Below, in pieces: positions 47,199-58,488 of a stretch of DNA of 64,000 nucleotides (position 1 is its first letter; the number at the start of each line of letters is the position of its first letter). The DNA is taken from NCBI GenBank assembly GCA_028386065.3, contig JAKUCV010004501.1, forward strand, positions 1 through 64,000, read 5' to 3'. The notes beneath the pieces are model-generated. The model did not search any database, was not told the origin of the DNA, and saw only the letters and a list, made by a program, of their open reading frames with translations. This DNA is from Turnera subulata. Its lineage: Eukaryota > Streptophyta > Magnoliopsida > Malpighiales > Passifloraceae. The translations under genes and the position numbers were made by a program.

Positions 47199-47535
47199 CG
47201 TTATCAGCATGAGTCTCTACTCTACTAAGGTATTTATTTCTAAAACTTTCCTTTCTATATATGTTATATATTCTTTATTATTATGCTATTATTATTGCTG
47301 AAAGATTTATCGAGTAAGCGTATATGTATTATATATTCTTTATTATTATGCTATTATTATTGCTGAAAGATTTATTGAGTAAGCATATATATGTATTACA
47401 TATTCTTTACTGGTATTCTACTAATATTGCTGAAAGATTTATCGAGTAAACGTATATTTATTATATATTACATATTATTATTGTTCTATTACTCTTTATA
47501 TTTATTTTATATCTTTTGTTATTATTACTGTTATT
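47199..47535 (+). other. Copia 3 leader with tandem repeats
   Basis: It starts with the primer-binding site CGTTATCAGCATGAG. Three copies of a unit of about 70 bp containing GCTGAAAGATTTATCGAGTA lie between about 47255 and 47460. Confidence 0.7.
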
Positions 47536-48070
47536 ATGGTCAATATTACAAAATTTGAATTCGAGGCCCTTAACATTTCCAGAAGAAATTTGTCATGGAC
47601 ATTAGTTGCGGAAATGCATTTAGATGTTAATGGTCTGGGAGATACCATAAAAGAAGAAAACAAAGCATATAGTTTAAAGAATGCGAAAGTTATAATTTTT
47701 CTTCGCCACCATCTTCATGATAGTATAAAGATTGTATATTTTATTGTCAAAGATCCTATAGATCTTTGGAAAAATTTAAAAGAAAGATATGACCACTAGA
47801 AGATGGTCATTCTAGAAAAAAAAAAAATTAGAAGAAGGCTTCACGAAATTTTTCGGATTTAATTTCATGCCTCCTTGTGGCTGAACAAAATAATGAGCTA
47901 TTATTGAAAAATCATGAATCCCATCTAATTGGCTCTGCTCCATTCCTTGAAGTGAATGTGACCATACGATGATAATTTTGGTTTGGCAGTTTGAGCAGTC
48001 CATTGGTCAACATGCCGTATAACAAGCCATTTTGTAGAATTTTACTAAATGTCCCTGAAGGACAAATCTA
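47536..48070 (+). pseudogene. Copia 3 gag remnant
   Basis: From an ATG at 47536, 87 codons are open and match the gag N-terminus of this copia type (NITKFEFEALNISRRNL, then LWKNLKERYDH). Beyond 47799, gag-like residues appear in several frames with stops. The knuckle is not recognisable. Confidence 0.75.
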
Positions 48071-48869
48071 ATATTATTAAAATCAATATTTATTTTAAGA
48101 TGATGACCATAATGTTAACTTCCAGATAGATTCATTTCTGGATATTGTTATTTATCTTGCTTACCCTGAAGGTGCAAACGAATATATATTTTAAGATAAA
48201 AGTGCAAAATTGAATATATTTTTGTTCCGTTTTATCGTGTTATTATGTGTTACATTTTATTGTATTTTATTTATCGTATATCTAATTTTACTTATATTTA
48301 TTTTATAATATATTATATATGTTAATGTGAATATAAAACTATGGTTTCTATAATATTGACTTTTGCATTTGTCCTGGAGACAATGCAATATCACATTCCG
48401 TATTTAATAAACGGAAATTATTTGTAAGTAGCATATGATAGCAAAATTTCAAAAAAAAAAAAGAGAATGAGAATAAGATTAATATGCTTTGGAAGAGCAT
48501 AAGTTTTACTATGCTCTAGAAGAGCATATATTTAAGCTCCGAAAGAGCAATAGATTAATATGCTCCCGAAGAGCAAATGTTTATGCTCTAGAAGAGCATG
48601 AATTTTATTATACTCCAGAAGAGCAAAATTTTTTCCTACTTACAATAATAAAAGGATATTTTATTCCAGTCTCAAAGGAATTTATTAATATTCAAACAGA
48701 TATTACGTTGAGACAATAAGTGAAAGAGATGTTTAAATATCTCTATATTATAAAGGCTACTGCTGTAGGTAACAAACAATTTGTGGAAAGATTACATGCA
48801 TTATCCTTTAGATTGTACTATACAAAATCTAAGTCGGTGAAAGTTATCATATCCAGCCTGAAGCTGGCA
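48071..48869 (+). other. Decayed copia 3 interior with short palindromes
   Basis: No frame can be followed. Between about 48484 and 48625 there are six near-copies of TGCTCTAGAAGAGCA, each an imperfect palindrome, spaced 20-30 bases apart. The rest is AT-rich. Confidence 0.55.
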
Positions 48870-49183
48870 AAATATTTTTTCTTAAATTATTAAAATACAT
48901 AGTTTGCACAGCCTGAATTTGGCACCAACTCGAAGTTGGTTCATGGATTTCTTGTTTGGCATGACTGGTTGGGCCATCCCGGATCAGTAATGATGCTTAG
49001 AGTTATTGAAAATTTGTTTGGTCATTCATTAAAAAACCAGAAGTTTTTACAATCAATGAATTTCCATGTGTTTGCTTGCTGCGGAGGAAAATTAATTATT
49101 CAGCCTTCCTATGATGAGGTTGGCCTAGAATGACCATCAAGTTTGGAAATAATTCAGGGATGTATACGTTGACTAATAAATCC
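48870..49183 (+). pseudogene. Copia 3 GAG-pre-integrase domain, interrupted
   Basis: The frame near 48936-49130 shows the GAG-pre-integrase signature (WHDWLGHPGSVMM, then CGGKLIIQPS). It is cut at 49183 by copia element 2. The target duplication AATCC (49179-49183) is repeated at 57654-57658, where integrase resumes. Confidence 0.8.
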
Positions 49184-50726
49184 TGTAAGTATCCGGGCAT
49201 GCAAATTGACAATCAAATACAATATCATACGGAGCGGAAAAACCGGATATACATGGAGGATCCAAGTGAAGGATAGCTAAAACGAATAACAATTTTTAAC
49301 GTACCTGAATCGGTTGAGGTCTTTCACCCAACTGTAGGAACGAATCAGCAAGAGCCAGACAGAAATACCGCCCCTCTACGGTATCCACACGAACCGTGAT
49401 AACTAGTTGTAATCGTCACACGATTACCAACCCGAGCACCCCCGAACTGATGTGCTAGCAGCAGGTTTCGAAAGTTAGAGTTTGTGGTATTTTCTTCTTT
49501 CTCAAAGAAGGTGTGTATAGTCTAAAACTCACAAGAACTCTCAAGACACTCTTAAGGCTCAATGCTCTGAAAATTTTTCAGACTCAAAGTGATGAATCAA
49601 CAAGGCATAGTCAGATTATGCTTAGTCTAATCCCACTCACAAAAGCAAGGGACAAAGTGGCCAACACCTTTGGCCAACATGATTAGCTTTTAGCTAATTA
49701 TGTCTCCACTAACTCTTGGTGGGATTATACATCACATGGCACTAATTATGGTTCAATAAATCATACATTTAGTGAACCAAACCAGCCCAAAACGACCCTG
49801 GTCCAACCACGGTCCAACCATGGTCCAACCTCACCTGGTCGAACCATGGTCAAACCACGGTTCAACCACCTGCTCGAATCAACGATTCTAAGTGTGTGAC
49901 CCTGTAGGCACTTGTAACGTCCGGCAATAATTGTAAACTCATTTACAATTATAAGCAAAGAGCGGCGTCTAGCAACACATCATTGCTACCCGAACGACAA
50001 GATCAGTACTGATTCAATATCGGAGCATTTGTACAGTAGCAGGGAAGCAGGCATTATCAAGATTAAACACGAGACATGGAATATGTCAATCTCGCATATG
50101 TTTAATCTCGGTTTCTTGATCCTCGAGCTAACTGTGTAAAACGGATACTAATGATATCACCATATCATAATCCGAGCACGGCCGTGCATTTACAGTTCAA
50201 CTCTATCAAGAAACCAACCGATAATATAGCCGTTATATGGGTTGGACGAATCCCTTCTGGATTATACAAAACCCATTACACATTTATCATATACCCAATG
50301 ATTACACTAAGTCTACTCATTTACGAAATAGCCCAGAGTAATATCAAAGTATACGACTCATATGTTGGGAACCTTGATGATCACAGGTCTAAGGACAATA
50401 CATATAAGAACCGCTAATGACAATCATATAACATTCCATGTAGCGTTCTTATGTGGGTTGGTCCAGTCCACAAGTTCTCTAACTTATACCCGTATGTAGA
50501 ATTCATATCATATATAATTCTCAACATACGCTAGTCTTAATTTATTATTGCAACCCATCCATAATAATAATCGACTAGGGACATTTAAGAATATATAAAT
50601 ATTCTAGGGTTATAAATATGTGCAAGCGTTTATCTCATAAACAATATTTATTGGAATAACCTTAATGTGTATACATGGCTACAAATAAACATCCATTGAT
50701 TGGCTTTTGGGCATATTACACTAACA
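49184..50726 (-). repeat. Copia 2, 3' LTR
   Basis: Near-identical to 56112-57653 except for scattered changes and one 31-base block at 50021-50051. That block is the same-direction complement of its partner at 56948-56978. Confidence 0.93.
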
Positions 50727-50729
50727 ATC

Positions 50730-51650
50730 TCCCACTTGCACTAAAGCCAATCATACATGTATCTAATACCAATGGACGCAGCATGACCTTCATGCTTCTG
50801 CTGTGTGAGTGGTTTAGTCAACGAATCTACTACATTGTTCTCAGATGGAACTCTGCACAGTTTGACATCGCCTCTATCTATGATCTCTCTAATAAGATGA
50901 TAGCGTCGGAGAATATGTTTGGATCTCTGGTGGTATCTAGGTTCCTGAGCTTGTGCGATTGTCCCATTGTTATCACAATAGAGCTCAATCGGACTCTCAA
51001 TGCTCGGAACTACCCCAAGTTCAGTTACGAACTTCTTGATCCAAACAGCCTCTTTTGCCGCATCTGAGGCAGCAATGTACTCAGCCTCGGTTGTAGAATC
51101 GGCAACTGTCTCTTGCTTTGAACTTTTCTAGCATACAGCACCATCTCCAAGACAAACACACATAACCTGACTGCGATCTAAAATCATCCCTATCGGTTTG
51201 GAAGCTAGCATCTGTGTAACCCTTTACAACAAGCTCATCCACGCTTCCGTAAACCAAGAATGCATCCTTAGTCCTTCTCAAGTACTTAAGGATGTTCTTA
51301 ACTGCTGTCCAGTGACTCTCACTGGGATCAGCTTGGTATCTGCTTGTGACACTCAAAGCATAAGCGACATCCGGTCGAGTACATAGCATGGCATACATAA
51401 TAGATCCTATTGCAGAAGCAAAAGGAATCTTACTCATCCGCTCTCTCTCCTTAGTCGTACTAGGACATTGATTCTTTGAGAGAGCTACGCCATGTGTCAA
51501 GGGCAAGAATCCTTTCTTGGAATCTTGCATGCTAAACCTCTTTAGCACCTTGTCAATATATGTACTCTGACTTAGCCCGAGAAGCCTTTTGGATCTATCT
51601 CTATAGATCTTTATACCTAACACATAGGCAGCTTCCCCTAAGTCCTTCAT
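50730..51650 (-). pseudogene. Copia 2 RT end and RNase H
   Basis: The frame from 51650 covers the RT C-terminal region (MKDLGEAAYVLGIKIYRDR, then CTRPDVAYAL) and the start of RNase H (GYTDASFQTD). A frameshift near 51130 displaces the rest of RNase H, which can be traced down to the polypurine tract. A separate frameshift near 51655 splits it from the RT core. Confidence 0.85.
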
Positions 51651-51654
51651 TGAG

Positions 51655-52219
51655 AAATTCTTCCCTAACCAGGCCTTACAGACTGTAATGTCGGAATGTC
51701 ATTCCCAATGAGTAGGATGTCATCAACATACAACAACAAGAAAACAATAATGCTCCCACTAACCTTCTTGTAAACACATGGTTCATCTTCATTCTTAATG
51801 AAACCAAACTCTTTGATCACTTCATTAAAACGAAGATTCCAACTCCTAAAAGCTTGCTTTAATCCATAAATGGATCTCTGCAACTTGCATACCATATTGG
51901 CATTCTCTGGATCGACAAAACCTTCAGGTTGTGTCATGTACACATCCTTTAAAAGATTTCCGTTAAGGAAAGCGGTTTTGACATCCATTTGCCATATCTC
52001 ATAATCATAGTATGCCACTATAGCCAATAGAATCCGGATGGATTTAACCATGACAACTGGCGAGAAAGTTTCATCATAGTCAATACCATGAACTTGCTTG
52101 AAACCTTTCGCCACCAATCGCCCTTTATAGGTAATCACATTACCATCCATGTCGGTCTTTTTCTTAAAGACCCACTTGCACCCTATGGGTTTTACCCCTT
52201 TAGGTGGATCAACCAAGGT
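51655..52219 (-). pseudogene. Copia 2 reverse transcriptase core
   Basis: RT motifs appear in order: CKWVFKKKTDMDG, TAFLNGNLLKDVYM, and the catalytic YVDD in LLYVDDILL. It is in the same frame as the gag-integrase ORF and separated from it only by the TGA at 52220-52222. It loses frame near 51660, just downstream of the YVDD motif. Confidence 0.9.
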
Positions 52220-54694
52220 TCATACCTTGTTTTGATACATGGATTCCATTTCCGAATTCATAGCTTCCAGCCACTTCTTAGAGTCCGGACCCGTGATGGC
52301 CTGCTGATAGGAAGTGGGCTCATCCTCTTCTATGAGCATCACGTCCCCAGTGTGAGTGATAAGAAATCCATATCTCTCAGGCTCATATCGAGTCCTATCC
52401 GACCTACGCGGTCCATATGTTACATGCACAGGATTCTCATCCACAACATCTTGTGGTTCCTGTTCTTGTTCCATCTCAGCCTCAATATCTCGAACTTCTT
52501 CGAGTTCTATTTTCCTCCCACTGATTCTTCTAGAAATAAATTCTCTTTCTAGAAAAATAGCAGTCCGAGCAACAAACACTTTGTGCTCGGTGGGATTGTA
52601 GAAATAATGCCCTTTAGTTTCCTTAGGGTATCCTACAAAGAGGCACTTGTCGGATTTAGGGCCGAGTTTATCTGATGCTTCACGTCTCACGTAAGCCTCA
52701 CAACCCCAAATTCTCATAAAAGACAAATTAGGACGCCTCCCAGTCCATATCTCATATGGTGTCTTTTCGACGGATTTAGATGGAACACGGTTAAGTGTAA
52801 ATGCAGCACTCAATAATGCATGTCCCCAAAATGAAGAAGGAAGGTCAGCTTGACTCATCATCGAACGAACCATGTCTAACAAGGTTCTATTCCTCCTTTC
52901 GGATACACCATTCCATTGAGGCGTACCCGGTGGAGTGAGCTGTGATACTATACCACACTCCTTTAGATGATCAAGAAATTCTCGGCCTAAGTATTCACCT
53001 CCTCGATCTGATCGAAGCATTTTAATGCTCTTGCCGAGTTGATTCTGTACTTCATTCTTGAATTCTTTGAACTTTTCAAAGGATTCTGACTTGTGTCTCA
53101 TTAGATACACATAGCCATACCTACTGAAATCGTCAGTAAATGTAATGAAGTATTGAAATCCACCTCTAGCTTGTGTCGACATCGGTCCACATACATCACT
53201 ATGTATAAGACCTAACAAGTCCGAAGCTCTTTCACCTTTACCGGTAAAAGGAGTCTTCATCATCTTGCCTAACAAACATGACTCACATGTCTCAAACGAT
53301 TCAAAATCAAATGAGTCTAAAAGTCCATCTTTATGGAGTTTAGAAATACGAGTCTCGTTTATATGGCCCAATCGACAATGCCAGAGATAGGTTTCACTAG
53401 AATCGTTTAATCTAACCTTCTTCGTATTAATGTTATAGATTGGTGTTTCTAGGTTTAGAACATACAAACCATTGCTCAAATATGCACCACCATAATAAAT
53501 ATCATTGAAATAAATAGAACAACAATTGTTCTTTATTACAAATGAAAAGCCTTTCTTGTCAAGACAAGACACAGAAATCAAATTCCTGCTTATGGTCGGT
53601 ACATAATAACAATCGTCTAGTTCTAAAACCAAACCACTCGGTAAGGTAAGATAGTAAGTTCCTACGGCTAATGCAGCAACTCTTGCTCCATTTCCCACTC
53701 GCAGGTCTATCTCACCCTTTGCCAATCTCCTACTCTTTCTCAGTTCCTGCACATTTACACAAATGTGAGAACCACATCCGGTATCTAATACCCATGATGC
53801 AGAGATAGAGATATTAGCTTCTATAACAAAAATACCTGAAGTGGAAGTCTTACTTCCCTTCTGTTTCTTCACCTCTTCAAGGTAAACAGGGCAGTTACGT
53901 TTCCAATGGCCAGGTTTGTTGCAATGGAAACATTGTCCTTCCTTTGCAATACCACCTTTGGGTTTCAGCACATGGGAACAAGAAGATGCACATGCACCAA
54001 ACTTTTTGGCACATTTCTTCTTCTTGTAAAACTTGGCTTTACCCTTTCCTTTGCCTTTTCCAACCATCAAAATGTTGTTGGATTTGTTTGCCTTCATTTG
54101 TTGCTCAACTGTTCCTAACATGTTAAGCAACTCAGACAAAGATTTGTCAAGATGATTCATATTGAAATTCATGACAAATTGGCTGTAACTATCCGGCAAC
54201 GATTGCAGGACTAGATCAACAGCCAACTCCTTTTGCAAAGGAAAACCTAGACCCTCAAGGCTCTCAATGTATCCAATCATTTTGAGCACATGAGGTCTCA
54301 CCGGTGATGACTCAGCCATCTTGCATTGGAACAATGCCTTAGAGGTCTCATACCTCTCATGCCTTGCTTGCTCTTCAAAAAGCATTTTCAGATGTTCGAT
54401 CATATCGAACGCACCCAAGGTCTCATGTTGCTTCTGAAGCTCAGAGTCCATGTTAACAAGCATAAGGCATGCAACATCCAATGCATCATCAACATGCTTC
54501 TTGTAAGCATCTCTTTCCGCCCTAGAAGCATTAGGCGCCGGTTCATTTGGAACTTGCCCTTCAAGGACATACAACTTCTTTTCTTGTTTGAGGACTATCC
54601 TCAAGTTGCGATACCATTTTAGGAAGTTATTCCCATTCAACTTTTCCTTCTCAAGGACAGATCGCAGTGACATTGTGCTAGTGTTTTGTGCCAT
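52220..54694 (-). pseudogene. Copia 2 gag-protease-integrase (824 aa)
   Basis: From an ATG at 54694 the order is: gag (LNGNNFLKWYRNLRIVL), one CCHC knuckle (CFHCNKPGHWKRNC, about residue 255), protease (active site DTGCGSH, about 305), GAG-pre-integrase (YLWHCRLGHIN), and integrase with its D-D-35-E set in [15 protein letters not shown] and NGVSERRNRTL. All three integrase acids are present. The frame ends at a TGA (52220-52222) where the next residues continue the polyprotein. The stop looks like one change from TGG. No other break lies upstream, so this half is complete. Confidence 0.93.
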
Positions 54695-56111
54695 GGAAAT
54701 TCTACAACAATGATCAACTCACACAAATAAGAGTCATGCATACAAAATCATTTAACAAGGAATTCTATTAAATGATGCTCCTACTATATAAATCAAGACA
54801 ATCATATAAGTAGGCCAAGATCCATATTTCACTACTAGATAAGTCAGCTTTGGCTGATCGCTTACTTCATAGTTATTTAGGTAGACAACTCTTGTCAATT
54901 ACATCTCATGTAACTCTTGGATAGTTGAGTGAACAACACTTGTTCTTGTCTATCTCATAGACTTAGCTCAACTCCTTGCCTCTAAGTCCTTAATCCTATT
55001 AAGATGACCTAGTTAAGTTCAACACCATAATAAGCAGTTCCGATATTACAATTATCGCGTCGCACCTTACTAGGATAAACATTGGCACCTTGCTTTGGCA
55101 AAACCTACCAAATGTTGATCTAAGCAATGATGAGTGCTTATCATGGAAGGCAACACAAGAAGAACTTAATATTTTCATCAACATATTATTCCAATACATT
55201 ACATGCATGTTCTTGATGAATCATATATTGATGTTTGTAAATTTGGAAACCAAAATTACATGAGAACATCGATGTCTAACAGTGAACATCGATGTTGTGA
55301 GAATCTGATTCTCGCCAACCACTTGGCATTACTCAAGAACATCGATGTTATAATGGCCTCTGGAACTCAAGAACATCGATGTCTTGATCTGAACATCGAT
55401 GTTCTGAGGCTCTGGAGCTCCAAACTATTTGGCAGAGCTCAAGAACATCGATGTTAGGTTCTTGAACATCGATGTTGAAAAGTTCCGAAGGTCCAAAAAC
55501 TTGGCAGTAGTTTTAAACATCGATGTATAACATTTAAACATCGATGTTTGAGGTTCTAGAACTCAAGAACATCGATGTTTCAATGTTTCAACTTAAACAT
55601 CGATGTTTGAGAATTTTGGAATCTCAAAGCAATTCGGTAGAACTCTTGGACATCGATGTTCAATCTTGAACATCGATGTTCATGGGAATCTGCCAAGGCC
55701 AACCTTCATAGAACATCGCTGTTTTGTCTCACAACATCGATGTTCAGTAGGCTCGGCCAAGGCTAAACCCATGTCGACATCAATGCTCATCTGATGAACA
55801 TCGATGTTCTGGCCGTAATGTACTAGAACGACAATCGTTCCATACGAAAACCGACGATCGATTTTCTTTTGTCAAACCCCTTCGACTTACTGCCATGAAT
55901 ATCTTGATTGATATCTCATACCAATCAAGTGCTTGTTGTCAAAGCCTTTTTAACAAAAACACAACATCAACATGTTCAATAACTCATTTAGCACATCACA
56001 TATACAAAATGAATTCAGCATATCACATATACTAGCATGTTCATACTACATCACATATAACATATGAACACATAATTCGGTTTAGAACTTCACAAGAGGC
56101 TCCGCTGCCAC
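54695..56111 (-). other. Copia 2 leader with AACATCGATGTT palindrome array
   Basis: This is a non-coding leader of 1.4 kb. Between about 55265 and 55810, 17 near-copies of the 12-bp palindrome AACATCGATGTT occur, mostly as pairs about 20 bp apart inside a looser 70-130 bp repeat that includes TTGGCA and CTCAAG. The primer site lies at 56095-56110. Confidence 0.85.
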
Positions 56112-57653
56112 TGTTAGTATCCGGGCATGCAAATTGACAATCAAATGCAATATCATACGCAGCAGAAAAACCGGATATACATGGAGGATCCAAGTGAAGG
56201 ATAGCTAAAACGAATAACAATTTTTAACGTACCTGAATCGGTTGAGGTCTTTCACCCAACTGTAGGAACGAATCAGCAAGAGCCGGACAAAAATCCCGCC
56301 CCTCTACGGTATCCACACGAACCGTGATAACTAGTTGGAATCGTCACACGATTATCAACCCGAGCACCCCCGAACTGATGTGCTAGCAGGAGGTTTCGGA
56401 AGCTAGAGTTTGTGGTATTTTCTTCTTTCTCAAAGAAGGTGTGTATAGTCTAAAACTCACAAGAACTCTCAAGACACTCTTAAGGCTCAATCTCTGAAAA
56501 TTTTTCAGACTCAAAGTGATGAATTAACAAGGCATAATCAGATTATGCTTAGTCTAATCCCACTCACAAAAGCAAGGGATAAAGTGGCCAACACCTTTGG
56601 CCAACATGATTAGCTTTTAGCTAATTATGTCTCCACTAACTCTTGGTGAGATTACACATCACATGGCACTAATTATGGTTCAATAAATCAGACATTTATT
56701 GAACCAAACCAGCCCAAAACGACCCTGGTCCAACCACGGTCCAACCATGGTCCAACCATACCTGGTCGAACCATGGTCAAACCATGGTTCAACCACCTGC
56801 TCGAATCAACGATTCTAAGTGTGTGACCCTGTAGGCACTTGTAACGTCCGACAATAATTGTAAACTCATTTACAATTATAAGCAAAGAGCGGCGTCTAGC
56901 AACACATCAATGCTACCCGAACGACAAGATCAGTACTGATTCAATATGCCTCGTAAACATTTCATCGTCCCTTCGTCCCATTATCAAGATTAAACATGAG
57001 ACATGGAATATGTCAATCTCGCATATGTTTAATCTCAGTTTCTTGATCCTCGAGCTAACTGTGTAAAACGGATACTAATGATATCACCATATCATAATCC
57101 GAGCACGGCCGTGCATTTACAGTTCAACTCTATCAAGAAACCAACCGATAATATACCCGTTATATGGGTTGGACGAATCCCCTCTGGATCATACAAAACC
57201 CACTACACATTTATCATATACCCAATGATTACACTAAGTCTACTCATTTACGAAATAGCCAAGAGTAATATCAAAGTATACGACTCAGATGTTGGGAACC
57301 TTGATGATCACAGGTCTAAGGACAATACATATAAGAACCGCTAATGACAATCATATAACGTTCCATGTAGCGTTCTTATGTGGGTCGGTCCAGTCCACAA
57401 GTTCTCTAACTTATACCCGTATGTAGAATTCATATCATATATAATTCTCAACATACGCTAGTCTTAATTTATTATTACAACCCATCCATAATAATAATCG
57501 ACTAGGGACATTTAAGAATATATAAATATTCTAGGGTAATAAATATGTGCAAGCTTTTATCTCATAAACGATATTTATTGGAATAACCTTAATGTGTATA
57601 TATGGCTACAAATAAACATCCATTGATTGGCTTTTGGGCATATTACACTAACA
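56112..57653 (-). repeat. Copia 2, 5' LTR
   Basis: It pairs with 49184-50726. Its 31-base block at 56948-56978 is unlike its partner except as a same-direction complement. Confidence 0.93.
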
Positions 57654-58488
57654 AATCCGCCGTGTTGACCATCTAGGTAATTTTATGGTTTTAGTTGATG
57701 CATCGACTAGATGGTCTATTGTGTGCTTATTAGAAGCAATTTGGCATTTTGCGTACCTATTTTAATAACTAAGCCAATTGTGGGTACACATCCCTAATTA
57801 TTTTATAAGACTATATGTCTTGATAATACTGGTGTATTCCTTCAATGGTTATTGTATGTCATTGGAAATAATGGTTGAACTTCTTGTAGCTTATGTTCAT
57901 ACCCAAAACGATCTGGGTGAATCGTTTATTGAATATTTCCAATTGATTGCAAGACCATTGCTATTGAGAAATTACTACTTGGGAACATGCTATTTTACAT
58001 GCAGCAACACTTGTGCGCATCAGGCCAACAAGTTATCATAAGATCTCCTCATTCAATTGGTTCATAGTCACGAATCAAATGTCTCCCATCTTTGGACCTT
58101 TTGTTATGCACCAATTGCTCCACCACAGGGAACTAAAATGGGTGCTTAAAGAAGATTGGGAATATAAGTTGGGTATGAATCTCCACAAGTTATAAAATAA
58201 TTGAAAGCATCAACTAAAGATTCATTTACAGTATAATTTGTTTATTGTCAATTTGATGAAAGTGTTTATCCAACATCAGGGGGAAAAATAAGCAACTGGA
58301 TCAAGAGATTTTTGAAATACTATATCAATATCCAGTTTTGATCATCGAACAAATTAGTGACCTGAAGTTCAAAAGAAGAATCATTTGCAAAAAATTTAGT
58401 AAATCAACTGCCAGACATATTTATTGATTAAAATAGAGTGACCAAATCTTATATGCCAGCTCCAAATGCTCCTATTCTAATTGAAGTT
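57654..58488 (+). pseudogene. Copia 3 integrase and spacer, continued
   Basis: Integrase resumes after the AATCC duplication. Recognisable pieces lie in several frames, including SLIEYFQLIARPLL (about 57915-57960) and RIRPTSYHK (about 58014-58040). The region after 58190 is the linker between integrase and RT. It is cut at 58488 by a MULE. Many stops and shifts are present. Confidence 0.75.

Larger units (their letters stand above)
49184..57653 (-). mobile_element. Ty1/copia element 2, TSD AATCC
   Basis: The LTRs are 49184-50726 (3') and 56112-57653 (5'), about 1.54 kb each, TGTWAG...CTAACA. AATCC flanks the element (49179-49183, 57654-57658). The primer site next to 56112 reads TGGCAGCGGAGCC on the minus strand. 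The purine tract next to the 3' LTR reads AAGTGGGAGAT. It carries a gag-pol with one nonsense codon and frameshifts, and a leader with 17 or so short palindromes. It interrupts the integrase of copia 3. Confidence 0.95.

Noticed and set aside
50021..50051. Simple inversion or unrelated insertion as the cause of the differing LTR block
   Set aside because: The reverse complement does not match, and lengths are equal. Only the same-direction complement fits.
50675..51067. 130-codon plus-strand open frame at the end of copia 2
   Set aside because: It is antisense to the RNase H remnant and starts inside the LTR.
55265..55810. CRISPR array
   Set aside because: This is a plant nuclear sequence. 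The repeats are 12-bp palindromes with uneven spacing inside a copia leader.
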